64,000 bases of DNA from [Clostridium] citroniae WAL-17108 (GCF_000233455.1 NZ_JH376428.1:183714-247713), one strand, 5' to 3'; shown: positions 25,488 to 34,342, counted from the first letter of the stretch. Numbers and translations are program-made. Notes: generated by a model from the sequence alone, not told the origin.

Positions 25488-25703
25488 TTATTCACCACGT
25501 TCCATTTTATCCTTAATCGCTTGCCTTATAAATCCAGCTTTAGTATGTCCCTTTTCTTTACAGTATTGCTCAAGTGCTTCTGCTTCTTCATTTGGCATTG
25601 AAAGCTTCACTTGCTTATAGTTTTCTTTAATATATTTTTCATTTGCTCTTTTCTGTGCATCTGAAAGTGCCACCATCAAACCCTCTCTTCCTCTATAGTC
25701 CAT
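25488..25703 (-). CDS. Ribbon-helix-helix-like small protein
   Basis: 61-71 residues (ATG 25676 or 25703). Strand KQVKLSMPNEEAEALEQYC, then GHTKAGFIRQAIKDKME, the two helices of a CopG/Arc fold. Small basic DNA-binding protein, likely a repressor or antitoxin; no toxin gene is adjacent. Confidence 0.75.
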   Translation of the reverse strand: MDYRGREGLMVALSDAQKRANEKYIKENYKQVKLSMPNEEAEALEQYCKEKGHTKAGFIRQAIKDKMERGE

Positions 25704-25785
25704 TTAACTATAGTATAACCCATCTATCAATAATTTTCCAGTATCAAGTGGCAAGCACCATTTCTGACACTCACCACCCTCTAAA

Positions 25786-26733
25786 TCATGCTCCCCTTAC
25801 CTCCATCAGTCTAAATGTATCAAAGCCCCATGTTGCCAATGGCTGGATCCCATCCCCTTCCTTATTGGAGCTATTCTCCCATAGATAATCATTGACTATA
25901 TCCATAGCAGCCTTATCCTGATAAAGTTTTTTTACCAATTTTTCCTCATAATTCCTGCTAATCCCTTTATCAAGCTTATTCCTCCGAACATATCCATATA
26001 ACAACTGGCTATACTCCCTAACCTTTAGCGTAACATCCATTCGTCCAAAGAATTCACTGATCAGCAGTTCCAGGGCTTTGTACTCTGTTGTCTTTCCACA
26101 CTGGATATCCCAACCTCTTATACAGTTATCAATTGCCGTTTCCAGGCTGTGATATGTAAGTTCTGCTGAGTACAGCCCCTTTCCAGTTTTTATCATCCGT
26201 CCACTATCCAGCAATTCTATAATCTTTGTGCCACAACAGGGACAAGTAATCCTGATACAGGTTCTTTCCAACAGTGATGTAATAACCACGACAGGCTTCT
26301 TATGCCCACATGAACAAGTTTGTAACCTCCTTCCTCCCTTCTTAATCCGTCCTGTTATATCAATTTTATCGATCACATATTTTCTGTATCTTACCTCTGT
26401 ACTATGCATGTACAGGTAATAGGCTAATGCATCACACATAAGGTAATCATGGAACCGGCTACCCTCTGCTACATGCTCCATTTTAAGGAACTCGTCAACT
26501 GTATAGAAAAATATCTCATTAACAATAAACCTGATCCTATGATCATCCACTTCAACCATTCTGCTTGCTGTCCTCGTAACGTCCATCAGGCCGTTAAATG
26601 TCCAGTCCATTGCTTTCCTCTGCGTATCAACATATTTACAAGCCCTCTTTACTGATTCATCATTGTAAAGGAACTCCAAGCCATCTAATTCAATATTAAA
26701 ATCCCTGTCACGATACGATATACTCATGTTCAA
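25786..26733 (-). CDS. Hypothetical zinc-site protein, 315 residues
   Basis: A central four-Cys site is likely: TCSCGHKK followed by ITCPCCGTK (about 140-170). Helical N-terminal region (RACKYVDTQRKAMDWTFNG) and a long helical C-terminus. No domain recognised. Overlaps the next gene upstream by 26 bp if translated from the first Met, so the operon is compact. Confidence 0.6.
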   Translation of the reverse strand: MNMSISYRDRDFNIELDGLEFLYNDESVKRACKYVDTQRKAMDWTFNGLMDVTRTASRMVEVDDHRIRFIVNEIFFYTVDEFLKMEHVAEGSRFHDYLMCDALAYYLYMHSTEVRYRKYVIDKIDITGRIKKGGRRLQTCSCGHKKPVVVITSLLERTCIRITCPCCGTKIIELLDSGRMIKTGKGLYSAELTYHSLETAIDNCIRGWDIQCGKTTEYKALELLISEFFGRMDVTLKVREYSQLLYGYVRRNKLDKGISRNYEEKLVKKLYQDKAAMDIVNDYLWENSSNKEGDGIQPLATWGFDTFRLMEVRGA

Positions 26734-27109
26734 CCATCTCCCTCCAATGTTTATATGTTTCGTCCATAATTGCTAAGAATTCATCCTTACTCAGTTCTAC
26801 GCTTCCCCATATCCCATCATCATCACCATTGGCAATATAGAGGGCTGTCTTCATATTATCCTTACTTATGCAAAGTTCCATCTGGTCACTGCATATGTTG
26901 TCAAAGTCTGTCCCAAATTCGGCAGAGACCGCAACAAGTATGTCAAACATCCCATTGCTCCCATCCGGCCTGATTGGGACTGAAAGCAGGAATACTTCCT
27001 TACCAAATTCTGCATGTTCCCAGTCTAAAAGTGATAAGATCCTGTTCTCTGGTATCTCTGTCACCAGTTCTGTCTTACTGCTATCTTCATACACCTTCAT
27101 TTGGTTCAT
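26708..27109 (-). CDS. Hypothetical protein, 133 residues
   Basis: Acidic alpha/beta protein (DWEHAEFGKEVFLLSV, FGTDFDNICSDQMELCI, DDDGIWGSVELSKDEFLAIM). Similar in feel to the block at 15-17.5 kb. Function unknown. Next to the HNH gene on the same strand. Confidence 0.6.
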   Translation of the reverse strand: MNQMKVYEDSSKTELVTEIPENRILSLLDWEHAEFGKEVFLLSVPIRPDGSNGMFDILVAVSAEFGTDFDNICSDQMELCISKDNMKTALYIANGDDDGIWGSVELSKDEFLAIMDETYKHWREMVEHEYIVS

Positions 27110-27174
27110 CCTCCATCCATCTTTATATCGTCATTCTTATGTGGGTTACTGTACTAACGCCATTGATCCAATCA

Positions 27175-27774
27175 TCAAAATACAAATAATCTTATTTTAC
27201 GTACTGTCATTGAGATTACAAGCTTTATTCCTGTATGTATGATTGACTTTGCTATTTCCTCGTTCTGTCCGGACTGGTAAGCTAATATAGTAGTCATGCT
27301 ACTGAAAAATTCCTCTGCCATAAAATCATTTTTAAGACGGTTACATGACTTGTGTGTCGCTCTCAAATTATCAGGCTCGTTGGTTCCTCCCTGGTTGATT
27401 GGTTTCCAATGGTCAATATTAAAGTTATTGATTGACAGCGGCTGTCCACATATTGCACAGATCCCGCCACTTTTGGCATAAACCATCTTTTTAAGTTCCC
27501 AGCTATAAGAGCTATTAAATTCTGTCCGGGTTCTTTTATTCCCGTTATAGCCATAAACTGATAAGTCATAGGTACACTCAATTTCTGTAAATCCTTTTTC
27601 TTTTGCTACTGCATAACTCGTATATCCATTAAGAATGTAATTATTACTGTCCAGCAGTACAGGCCGTGGAAAATGTCCTGTGGATTCAAAATACACCCTC
27701 CGTTCCTCCAGCTTGTATTTATCAGCCAACCGCTTTCCCTTTATAGTTTTGATATCTTCAATCTTTACCAGCAT
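27175..27774 (-). CDS. ParB-like domain fused to an HNH endonuclease
   Basis: 199 residues. N-terminal half looks like a ParB/sulfiredoxin-type fold (VLLDSNNYILNGYTSYAVAK, 40-60). C-terminal half is an HNH nuclease: CAICGQ, FNIDHWKPINQGGTNEPDNL, HKSCNRLKND. The expected activity is metal-dependent cutting or nicking of DNA. It could be a restriction, homing or packaging-type nuclease, or a self-contained defence effector. The C-terminal 40 residues (SIIHTGIKLVISMTVRK) are hydrophobic and unassigned. Confidence 0.85.
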   Translation of the reverse strand: MLVKIEDIKTIKGKRLADKYKLEERRVYFESTGHFPRPVLLDSNNYILNGYTSYAVAKEKGFTEIECTYDLSVYGYNGNKRTRTEFNSSYSWELKKMVYAKSGGICAICGQPLSINNFNIDHWKPINQGGTNEPDNLRATHKSCNRLKNDFMAEEFFSSMTTILAYQSGQNEEIAKSIIHTGIKLVISMTVRKIRLFVF

Positions 27775-27792
27775 AAACCTCTGCCTCCTAAC

Positions 27793-28230
27793 TCAGTTCT
27801 TATCTATAGGAAATAAAACCTCGTTCAGTTTTTGTTGACAATACTTTTTAAATTCCATACGCAATTCCGGTGTTTCCACCTGTATATTGTATGTATCATC
27901 AATCCATATCTCTTGCTGATTCTTTACCTCTGTAAAATCTGTAATAACCATAACAATACAATAGGATGGGGATGTTCCACTGCTATCATATGTTATTTGC
28001 ATCCTTGCATTTAACATTAAATGGCCCGGTTCCAGGATATACCCATTATTCGCGTTGTCCCTTAACCATTCGTCTATATTCCATCGTATCATTGCATACA
28101 ATATGTTTTTAATAGCTTTTGGGGTATCATCCGCAAATGGAATGGATATCAATACACCCCCATCCATTACGCCATCAAAAGTGATACCGTCATTATCCAT
28201 ACGGAAATCTGTATACTCATAATTGATCAT
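27793..28230 (-). CDS. Hypothetical protein, 145 residues
   Basis: Beta-rich start (YTDFRMDNDGITFDGVMDGG), then a helix with DTPKAIKNILYAMIRWNIDEWL and EMKKYCQQKLNEVLF-like ending (MEFKKYCQQKLNE). Unknown. The gap to the next gene upstream holds its RBS. Confidence 0.6.
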   Translation of the reverse strand: MINYEYTDFRMDNDGITFDGVMDGGVLISIPFADDTPKAIKNILYAMIRWNIDEWLRDNANNGYILEPGHLMLNARMQITYDSSGTSPSYCIVMVITDFTEVKNQQEIWIDDTYNIQVETPELRMEFKKYCQQKLNEVLFPIDKN

Positions 28231-28249
28231 CCTGTTCCTCCCTCCAGAC

Positions 28250-28426
28250 TTAACTCAGATATTCACGATTGTAAATTGCCATCAGCTTGTTATGCGCTTT
28301 ATGATAATCTGTTGCCGTCTCAATAAGTTCCTTTACACCTGGAATATGTAAAAGTCCAAAATCTTTTGCAAGTATAGCCAGTTCTCTTTTGGCGGCTCTC
28401 TTGCTTTCTATATATGGTTTTGCCAT
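28250..28426 (-). CDS. Small hypothetical protein, 58 residues
   Basis: ATG 28426, AGGAGG upstream, TAA at 28250. Basic helical start MAKPYIESKRAAKRELAILA, then GVKELIETATDYHKAHNKLM. No domain known. A GGGAAGG/CCTTCCC hairpin (28461-28481) lies between its ribosome site and the gene before it. Confidence 0.62.
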   Translation of the reverse strand: MAKPYIESKRAAKRELAILAKDFGLLHIPGVKELIETATDYHKAHNKLMAIYNREYLS

Positions 28427-28460
28427 ATGCGTTCCTCCTATGATTTTTCAGTAATGACCA

Positions 28461-28481
28461 GGGAAGGAATCGAACCTTCCC
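28461..28481. repeat. Intercistronic hairpin, GGGAAG type
   Basis: GGGAAGG-7 nt-CCTTCCC just ahead of a ribosome site; the same stem word recurs at 29187-29210 and 29684-29707. Confidence 0.6.
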
Positions 28482-28498
28482 CAATCACCATCCCATGA

Positions 28499-28948
28499 TT
28501 AACAATTCTTAAAGAAAACATCATCTATGTATCTATGAACCATGTTTTTCACTAAGCTGTTATATTTGTGCAAGTCTATAGGAATTTCTATATCCGTCTC
28601 CATAAAGATGTCTACAACATCATGGAATCCCGCACGTATGAAATATTGCACTGGCTTATTTTCTTTGACCTCAACGCTTAAACTTATATAGTCAAATTCG
28701 ATTCCTTTGTGGTCCAACCTGCACCACTTTTCATGCTGGCGCAAACCCTCATACCGCTTCAGATACTCAATTTTTTCATTGACAATAGCAAAGTCAAGTT
28801 CTTTCCACAACTTGTCAGATAAGTCCATAATATTTATGTCAAAACTCACACCACAAAATTCATCCGGAAAAACGTCTACATTTCCAATAACCTTGATATC
28901 ACTTTCCATAATCGGTAAATTATAACCCTTTTGTGCTACCGCTAACAT
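28499..28948 (-). CDS. Hypothetical protein, 149 residues
   Basis: Alpha/beta with GNVDVFPDEFCGVSFDINIM and long helix segments (WKELDFAIVNEKIEYLKRYE). I do not recognise it. It lies between two 58-codon genes, all on the minus strand. Confidence 0.6.
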   Translation of the reverse strand: MLAVAQKGYNLPIMESDIKVIGNVDVFPDEFCGVSFDINIMDLSDKLWKELDFAIVNEKIEYLKRYEGLRQHEKWCRLDHKGIEFDYISLSVEVKENKPVQYFIRAGFHDVVDIFMETDIEIPIDLHKYNSLVKNMVHRYIDDVFFKNC

Positions 28949-28983
28949 GATTAATCTCCCTTCCTATAATCTAGGTTTACTTG

Positions 28984-29160
28984 TTATTTACGATATTCTG
29001 TCTTGATAAGCTTAGTGTCATCAAACCATTTAACACTACCATCACGAATAATTGGAACCATTACCCTTGTGCCGTTCCCATACTCTATCACCTTTGACAG
29101 CTTAATTGTGCCATCCTCTGTCTGCTCAACCCTTAACAGTATCCTTGTTTCACCCTTCAT
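28984..29160 (-). CDS. Small hypothetical protein, 58 residues
   Basis: ATG 29160, TAA 28984. Reads MKGETRILLRVEQTEDGTIK and then YGNGTRVMVPIIRDG: a small beta-barrel-like protein. AAGAGGTAAGG ribosome site just upstream. Hairpin 29187-29210 precedes it. Confidence 0.62.
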   Translation of the reverse strand: MKGETRILLRVEQTEDGTIKLSKVIEYGNGTRVMVPIIRDGSVKWFDDTKLIKTEYRK

Positions 29161-29186
29161 ATCCTTACCTCTTTCTTTTTATAGTT

Positions 29187-29210
29187 TGGGGAAGCTGCGA
29201 CACTTCCCCA
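29187..29210. repeat. Intercistronic hairpin, GGGAAG type
   Basis: TGGGGAAG-8 nt-CTTCCCCA between the stop at 29216 and the ribosome site of the gene at 29160. Confidence 0.6.
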
Positions 29211-29215
29211 TCAAG

Positions 29216-29641
29216 TTATGCGACCGCTATTTTATTGCTAACAGAGCCGAAAAGCATTTTACTTACCTTATCAACGATAAGTTGTTTCATTTTGTTCCCC
29301 TCTGCTTCACTAAGTGATAAGGGTATATCTTCAAAATACATGGTGGTTTTTCCCATGAATTTGTCTGACTGTTGCCATATGTAAACATCTATCATATACT
29401 CTTGCCAATCCCCTTCATTCACTTCTCGTGTGTAGATAAGATGAAAATCATAATAAACATCATCCTCAGTATCAATTCCCGGATACCTTTTTTCATATTG
29501 CTCCAAACATTCGTTCACTATTTTCTTTACTTGATATCCTATTTCATCAAGTGACAGGAATATTTCAATCTGCCCTACTAAACGTAAATCTACATCGTTC
29601 ATATCTATCATACCGATTGATTCAATCATTTGCTTCTTCAT
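29216..29641 (-). CDS. Hypothetical protein, 141 residues
   Basis: Alpha/beta; helix VNECLEQYEKRYPG, then strands GDWQEYMIDVYIWQ. Its shape is similar to the 149-codon gene nearby and it may be a diverged relative. Preceded by the GGGAAG hairpin at 29684-29707. Confidence 0.58.
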   Translation of the reverse strand: MKKQMIESIGMIDMNDVDLRLVGQIEIFLSLDEIGYQVKKIVNECLEQYEKRYPGIDTEDDVYYDFHLIYTREVNEGDWQEYMIDVYIWQQSDKFMGKTTMYFEDIPLSLSEAEGNKMKQLIVDKVSKMLFGSVSNKIAVA

Positions 29642-29683
29642 ATTGATTGCCTTTCCTTTCTTTAAATAATGTTATCAACCTGT

Positions 29684-29707
29684 GGGAAGTGGATTGCTCC
29701 ACCTCCC
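29684..29707. repeat. Intercistronic hairpin, GGGAAG type
   Basis: GGGAAGTGGA (29684-29693) and TCCACCTCCC (29698-29707), 10-bp arms. Confidence 0.6.
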
Positions 29708-29709
29708 TG

Positions 29710-30033
29710 TTATCCCGTTGCCAACTTAACCGTAACCCTCTGTATTGGGATGGTCCTTGAATACTTCTCATACAGTTCCTTGCCATTTTCCTCATTTGCA
29801 ATAAATGTTTTGCTGTCAAACTGTGGTCGTTCAAATAGTGTATACAGAACCTTATAAAAGTCAACTTCTATTTCGTTTTTCTGGCGTTTCCTCATATAAA
29901 CCGCCATTTCATCTTTAAAGGCTTTTATCTGAGCGTCTAAGTCATCAACCTCCTTTTTCTTTTTTGCTTTCTTTCGCTCCAGTTCATAAACTTGATTGGC
30001 TATTGTGGATAACTCGTCCATGTTCTTACACAT
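29710..30033 (-). CDS. Coiled-coil hypothetical protein, 107 residues
   Basis: Residues 5-45 form a K/E-rich coiled coil (LERKKAKKKKEVDDLDAQIK), then a small beta/helical tail with FERPQFDSKTFIANEENGKEL. Similar proteins are common in phage replication or structural modules, where they act as scaffolds; no closer assignment. First gene of the minus-strand operon facing the palindrome cluster. Confidence 0.6.
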   Translation of the reverse strand: MCKNMDELSTIANQVYELERKKAKKKKEVDDLDAQIKAFKDEMAVYMRKRQKNEIEVDFYKVLYTLFERPQFDSKTFIANEENGKELYEKYSRTIPIQRVTVKLATG

Positions 30034-30129
30034 TCTGCATCTCTCCTTTTATATGAAGTTTTCAATGTTCTGTGGTTGATTTGTGTGTTCGTTTTTTGTT
30101 TGTCTGTATCAACCTTATGGCCATATTAT

Positions 30130-30287
30130 ATATTAGTACTAATATATTTTCAATGTTAATACCTCACAATATTGGTGCCATTATTTTATATATTAGTACC
30201 AATATTTACTATGACACAAAAATTATGCACAAAACAAGCATTATATATTGGTACTAATTTACATTGCAATTATATTAGTACCAATAT
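30130..30287. promoter_or_regulatory. Five copies of a 16-bp palindrome between divergent operons
   Basis: Consensus ATATTRGTACYAATAT at 30130-30145, 30169-30184, 30190-30205, 30245-30260 and 30272-30287. Copy 1 is a perfect palindrome, the others differ by 1-4 bases. Located in the 300-bp gap between the minus-strand operon (ending upstream at 30033) and the plus-strand genes starting at 30337. Most likely a multi-site operator, or a DNA partition/origin site, for a dimeric DNA-binding protein of the element. Confidence 0.75.
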
Positions 30288-30336
30288 ATAATAGAATCAA
30301 ATAGTAACTTACAAATAAAGAAAAGGAGACAACAAA

Positions 30337-30531
30337 ATGGCAAACTATAAATTAAGAATCTACAATTTATCCGGCTCAGATTGGGGTAACTTAGACCACG
30401 AAGAATTTTTCTCAACTCACGAATCCATGGATCAGCGCTATAAGGAAATATCCAAAAACATTAGACAGCACGCCTTAAGACCTACGGCATGGGAATACAA
30501 GGAGGATTGGGAACGGATCACAGGTTACTAA
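30337..30531 (+). CDS. Small hypothetical protein, 64 residues
   Basis: ATG 30337 after AAAAGGAG. Reads MANYKLRIYNLSGSDWGNLD then FFSTHESMDQRYKEIS. A small protein of a type seen on conjugative elements; no function known. First gene of a three-gene plus-strand operon under the palindrome cluster. Confidence 0.65.
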   Translation: MANYKLRIYNLSGSDWGNLDHEEFFSTHESMDQRYKEISKNIRQHALRPTAWEYKEDWERITGY

Positions 30532-30634
30532 GTTCCCTGCTAATCAGAATTTCAAATATAAAAACAGAGGTAACCCCATTCACCGCATTATTGCAACAAC
30601 ATTTAGATTCAATCAAGTAAAGGAGGTTCAGACC

Positions 30635-31141
30635 ATGTCAACATATTTCAATACCCCAAAGACTTTGGAGGAATTAAGGAAACAATACAAGGACTTATTA
30701 AAGAAATATCATCCTGATAACCCAAATGGATCGGAAGACATTTGCAAGGCTATCAATGTTGAATACGAAACGTTATTTAAGGAATTAAAGGATCAACACA
30801 ATGAGACAACAAAGGATACAACAAACCAGACCTATAACAATATGAAATGGGACTTTGCGGAGGATGAAGCACTAAGGGATATGCTCAGTAATGTTATACA
30901 GCTTGTAGGGCTGAATATAACCATTGTAGGCAATTGGATATGGATTGATGGGAATACATATCCGCACAAGGCTACACTAAAGGAAATGGGCTTTAAATGG
31001 GCACACGAGAAAAAGAAATGGTACTGGCACAGCGAAACCTTTAGAAAGAAAAGCAATAAGAAATTGAGTTTTGACACCATATGTAACTACTATGGCAGTG
31101 CTGATGTAAGGACGGAACAAAGGACAATGATCGAAGCTTAG
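30635..31141 (+). CDS. J-domain protein (DnaJ-like) with a C-terminal GFKW module
   Basis: 168 residues. N-terminal J domain with the HPD triad at 26-28 (KYHPDNPNGS) and a preceding helix (LEELRKQYKDLLKK), the part that stimulates a host DnaK-type chaperone. C-terminal MGFKWAHEKKKWYWHSE is a motif found in large mobile-element and phage proteins. It may recruit host Hsp70 for replication, as phage lambda and plasmid initiators do. AGGAGG lies 8 nt upstream. Confidence 0.85.
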   Translation: MSTYFNTPKTLEELRKQYKDLLKKYHPDNPNGSEDICKAINVEYETLFKELKDQHNETTKDTTNQTYNNMKWDFAEDEALRDMLSNVIQLVGLNITIVGNWIWIDGNTYPHKATLKEMGFKWAHEKKKWYWHSETFRKKSNKKLSFDTICNYYGSADVRTEQRTMIEA

Positions 31142-31210
31142 AAGGGTAAAAAATAGGGTGTAACCAATTGAATCGGATACACCCTGAAAGAAAAGAAAGG
31201 ATACAAAACT

Positions 31211-31495
31211 ATGTTAACTATAAAATATGAAAGAAGAGATTTTTTCAATAATCGAGTTTATACAGAGGACAAAAAGCAGAACTACAATAAAGAGGATTTA
31301 AAGAAAGCCTTTTTGTATTTGAGTAGAACGTATGATACCAGTATTCAGATTAATGATACCATTATCTATTGGGACAATATGAGTGAATATGAAAACAGGA
31401 TCGTTACAGTCAGATACTTTGATGGTTTGAATTATACAGAGGTCAAAAAAAGCTATGACAAGGCCAAAAAGGAAGGTTATGCAATGGCATTATAG
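31211..31495 (+). CDS. Hypothetical protein, 94 residues
   Basis: Alpha/beta with an N-terminal LTIKYERRDFFNNRV strand and a helix (NKEDLKKAFLYLSRTYDT). Third gene of the plus-strand operon. AAAGGAT ribosome site. A terminator follows at 31509-31540. Confidence 0.6.
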   Translation: MLTIKYERRDFFNNRVYTEDKKQNYNKEDLKKAFLYLSRTYDTSIQINDTIIYWDNMSEYENRIVTVRYFDGLNYTEVKKSYDKAKKEGYAMAL

Positions 31496-31508
31496 GGTGG
31501 ATAATGTG

Positions 31509-31544
31509 ATAGGCTGTGAGCATTCACCCACAGCCTTTTCATGT
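31509..31544 (+). terminator. Terminator of the plus-strand operon
   Basis: GGCTGTG and CACAGCC pair around a short loop, followed by TTTTC. Confidence 0.7.
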
Positions 31545-31824
31545 ATCATTGTATGCCTATTTAACGCATTTAACGGCAAAATACGCCGTGTTTGTGGTGT
31601 TAACTGTGAATTGTAGGTGGGCAGAGGGACAAGAGAATACGTGGATTGTGTGGGTTCGGTTGCTTGGTCTTGGACGTAGGTAGGCAGAGGGTAGGTGGGG
31701 GGTATGTTTACATTTTCTTAGGAGGTCTGCGGTCTGGGAAACGGGGTATCTGTTCCATCCACACATCACAATCCAAAATCCATCCCGAAAATATCACTCG
31801 ATTGCATCTTTCAACCAAAATCCC
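31545..31824. other. G-rich junction before the sugar cassette
   Basis: No gene seen. The plus strand is unusually G-rich for this AT-rich element, with the word AGGTGGGCAGAGGG near-repeated (31614-31632 and 31678-31700). It marks the left edge of a gene set that differs in function from the surrounding phage-type genes. Confidence 0.4.
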
Positions 31825-32727
31825 CTAATATGAGCCTGCCTGATTTTCTTTTTTTCTATAATTTGTTGGTGACATATTATAGTATCTTTTAAATATTGTT
31901 GAAAAATAAGCTTGATTCTCAAAACCACAATTATAAGCAATCATACCAATAGGAATGTTTGAAAACTTCAATAGTGCCTTTGCTTTATCTAGGCGGAACT
32001 GTTGAATAAAATCCTGAACGGAAACATGAAGAGAATCATAAAATATTCGATATAGATAGGTTCTGTCTATACCAATATAATTTGCAACATCATTTACCCT
32101 TAATCCACTAAAACTATATTGTTTTTGTATATATTCAATAGCCGCCGATAAATATTGTTCAGCTTTCGTTATAGCAGGATGTGGTTGTCTTTGAATAAGT
32201 AAAGAAAATATTTCATAAAGATATCCTAATAGTTCGTATTCACGGGAAATACCTGTGAACTCAGGATATACTAATTTATGTAAAAGTTCTTTAATCTTAG
32301 TACTATCACCATAATGTATTACTGGCGAGATTTCGGAAAAACCACATAATCTCATAATATTATATGCTTCATTACCATTAAATCCAAACCAGTAATAAGT
32401 CCATGGGGTATCCATATCAGCTAAATAATGAATAGCTTCATCCGGCCTGATAATAAATAAATCTCCCTTTTTCACAGGATATGTACCAGCGGGTGTATAG
32501 TATAAGCCTTTTCCATCTAAAATATAATGAATAAGATAATGATCATAAACCCTTAGTCGGGTATGCCATCCAGGTTCACAATGTCCTTTATGTCCACTCT
32601 CATAGACAACCATGTGTATGTTTGTCGGAGGAGAAGATGTAAAATTATTCAATTTGAGTTTAGGAAGGACCTGTTTTCTCTTAGACAAGTCTTCGTACAC
32701 ATATTTTTCTTTTTTTTGTTGTTTCAT
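31825..32727 (-). CDS. AraC-family transcriptional regulator
   Basis: 300 residues. N-terminal cupin sensor (HYILDGKGLYYTPAGTYPVK) and two C-terminal HTHs: VNDVANYIGIDRTYLYRIF and IGMIAYNCGFENQAYFSTIFKRYYNMSPTNYRKK, the AraC signature. Divergent from the ABC-transporter operon at 33014 with a 286-bp gap that should hold its operators. It probably activates that operon when a sugar or glycan breakdown product is bound. Confidence 0.95.
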   Translation of the reverse strand: MKQQKKEKYVYEDLSKRKQVLPKLKLNNFTSSPPTNIHMVVYESGHKGHCEPGWHTRLRVYDHYLIHYILDGKGLYYTPAGTYPVKKGDLFIIRPDEAIHYLADMDTPWTYYWFGFNGNEAYNIMRLCGFSEISPVIHYGDSTKIKELLHKLVYPEFTGISREYELLGYLYEIFSLLIQRQPHPAITKAEQYLSAAIEYIQKQYSFSGLRVNDVANYIGIDRTYLYRIFYDSLHVSVQDFIQQFRLDKAKALLKFSNIPIGMIAYNCGFENQAYFSTIFKRYYNMSPTNYRKKENQAGSY

Positions 32728-33013
32728 GAATATATAATCCTTTTTTCTTATTATAGAATTATAGCATTACATAGCAAGAAATACAACATAATCAAAAAAA
32801 CAGGCAACATTGTATTAAAGAAATACTAGGAGTGCAATGATAAAATACTATATAAACATCAACAAATAGTTAGATATATTTGTCTATAATTTGTAAAATT
32901 TAACAATAAACAAAAAGTTTTCTAAATCAGGAGGGGGTGTATTACAAATTACAAAGCAATAATTAATCAGAATGATTCTTATACATTTGATAAAAAGAAA
33001 GGATTGGTGAAAA

Positions 33014-34342
33014 ATGAAAAAGAGAATAAGTATTTTATTATGTTGTTTTTTATCTACAAGTTTATTAATGGGATGTTCTGCTAATTCATCTAATAAAACT
33101 TCAGATAATATTGTAAAAACAGAAAATGATAAAGGTAAAGTAACATGGTGGACATGGAGTACAGAGGCTGCAACAGCTCTCAATCAGCAAGTAGAGTATG
33201 TAGAAGCAAATACAGATTTAGATGTTAATCTTCAATTAACGGCAACTGCTGATTATTGGGTTAAATTACCAGTTTCCATTGCTGCCGGAACAGGGCCTGA
33301 CGTATACCAAATGACAAGACCTGATTTTGAATCATATGCAGCATCTGGACAGACCATGGATTTAACAAATATTGTTGAGAAATCTTCAATGCTTCAGGAG
33401 TACCTCGATAAGCTTGACCCAGTTATAGTAGAGACTTATCAATATAACGGGAAACAAATGGCCATTCCTATAACAATAGAATGTTCAGCAATCGCTTATA
33501 ACAAAGATATAATGGATGCAGCAGGAATTAATCTAAAAGAAATTGAAGATACTTGGACATGGGAGGATTTAAAAAATATTGCAGAGCAACTTACTATAAA
33601 GAACGATAAAAATGAAACAGTACAGTACGGCTTTTATGTGCCTGCGGATCGTCTTCCAATGTGGGAAATATTATGGTCAGCCGGTTATGAAATCTTTGAT
33701 GAAACTGGAGAAAAATGTTTATTAGATAATCCAGGAGTTGCAAAAGCGTTACAGCCATTGGCAGATATGTACCAGACTGGTGTTTCGCCAAGTACAGAGG
33801 TTACGACCTCATCATCTGGTGATGATATGTTTATGAGCGGTAAAATTGCCATGGTTGCAGCAGGTGTCTGGAAAGTTCCTACTTATACAAATATCACCTC
33901 CTTCAAATGGGATGTTGTAGAGCTTCCTCTTGACCCTACAACTGGAGAAAGAAAATGCTCTAGTAATGTACTTGGACTAATTATTAATCCAAATACCAAG
34001 AATTTAGATGCTGCCATTACCCTTATTGAACAGTTGGTTCAACCTGAATGTCAAAAACTATATGCAGATTCAAACAGCGCTATTCCGGCCCTTGAATCAG
34101 AAAGAAGTAGTTATTTCGACAAACAAGTTCCAGAAAATATTGAAGCTTTTGAAAATGCGCTTTCATATATACATCCAAACGTTTTATCGCAGTATATTCC
34201 ATACCAGCAATATTCACAGCTTCAAAATGAAACCCTTAAACAAGGCTTAAATGGAGAAATGACAATGGAAGCCATGTTACAGAATTTATGTAACGAAATA
34301 AATAAGGTCGTAGATGAAAATAAGGCAAAATACAATAACTGA
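33014..34342 (+). CDS. ABC transporter sugar-binding lipoprotein
   Basis: 442 residues. Signal peptide with lipobox LLMGC (Cys21 after MKKRISILLCCFLSTSLL), then a family-1 extracellular binding protein: VTWWTWSTEA start, LPVSIAAGTGPDVYQM, and FMSGKIAMVAAGVWKV. It is lipid-anchored outside the membrane and feeds its ligand to the permeases at 34620 and 35517. No ATPase gene is in the cassette, so a shared MsmK-like ATPase elsewhere is implied. Confidence 0.95.
   Translation: MKKRISILLCCFLSTSLLMGCSANSSNKTSDNIVKTENDKGKVTWWTWSTEAATALNQQVEYVEANTDLDVNLQLTATADYWVKLPVSIAAGTGPDVYQMTRPDFESYAASGQTMDLTNIVEKSSMLQEYLDKLDPVIVETYQYNGKQMAIPITIECSAIAYNKDIMDAAGINLKEIEDTWTWEDLKNIAEQLTIKNDKNETVQYGFYVPADRLPMWEILWSAGYEIFDETGEKCLLDNPGVAKALQPLADMYQTGVSPSTEVTTSSSGDDMFMSGKIAMVAAGVWKVPTYTNITSFKWDVVELPLDPTTGERKCSSNVLGLIINPNTKNLDAAITLIEQLVQPECQKLYADSNSAIPALESERSSYFDKQVPENIEAFENALSYIHPNVLSQYIPYQQYSQLQNETLKQGLNGEMTMEAMLQNLCNEINKVVDENKAKYNN

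Noticed and set aside
28461..28500. tRNA-like T-arm (GGTTCGATTC within paired GGAAG/CTTCC)
   Set aside because: No matching acceptor 5' strand, D-arm or anticodon arm upstream; it is one of the GGGAAG intercistronic hairpins.
30130..30287. CRISPR array
   Set aside because: Repeats are 16 bp, palindromic and irregularly spaced with no spacers of constant length; no cas genes.
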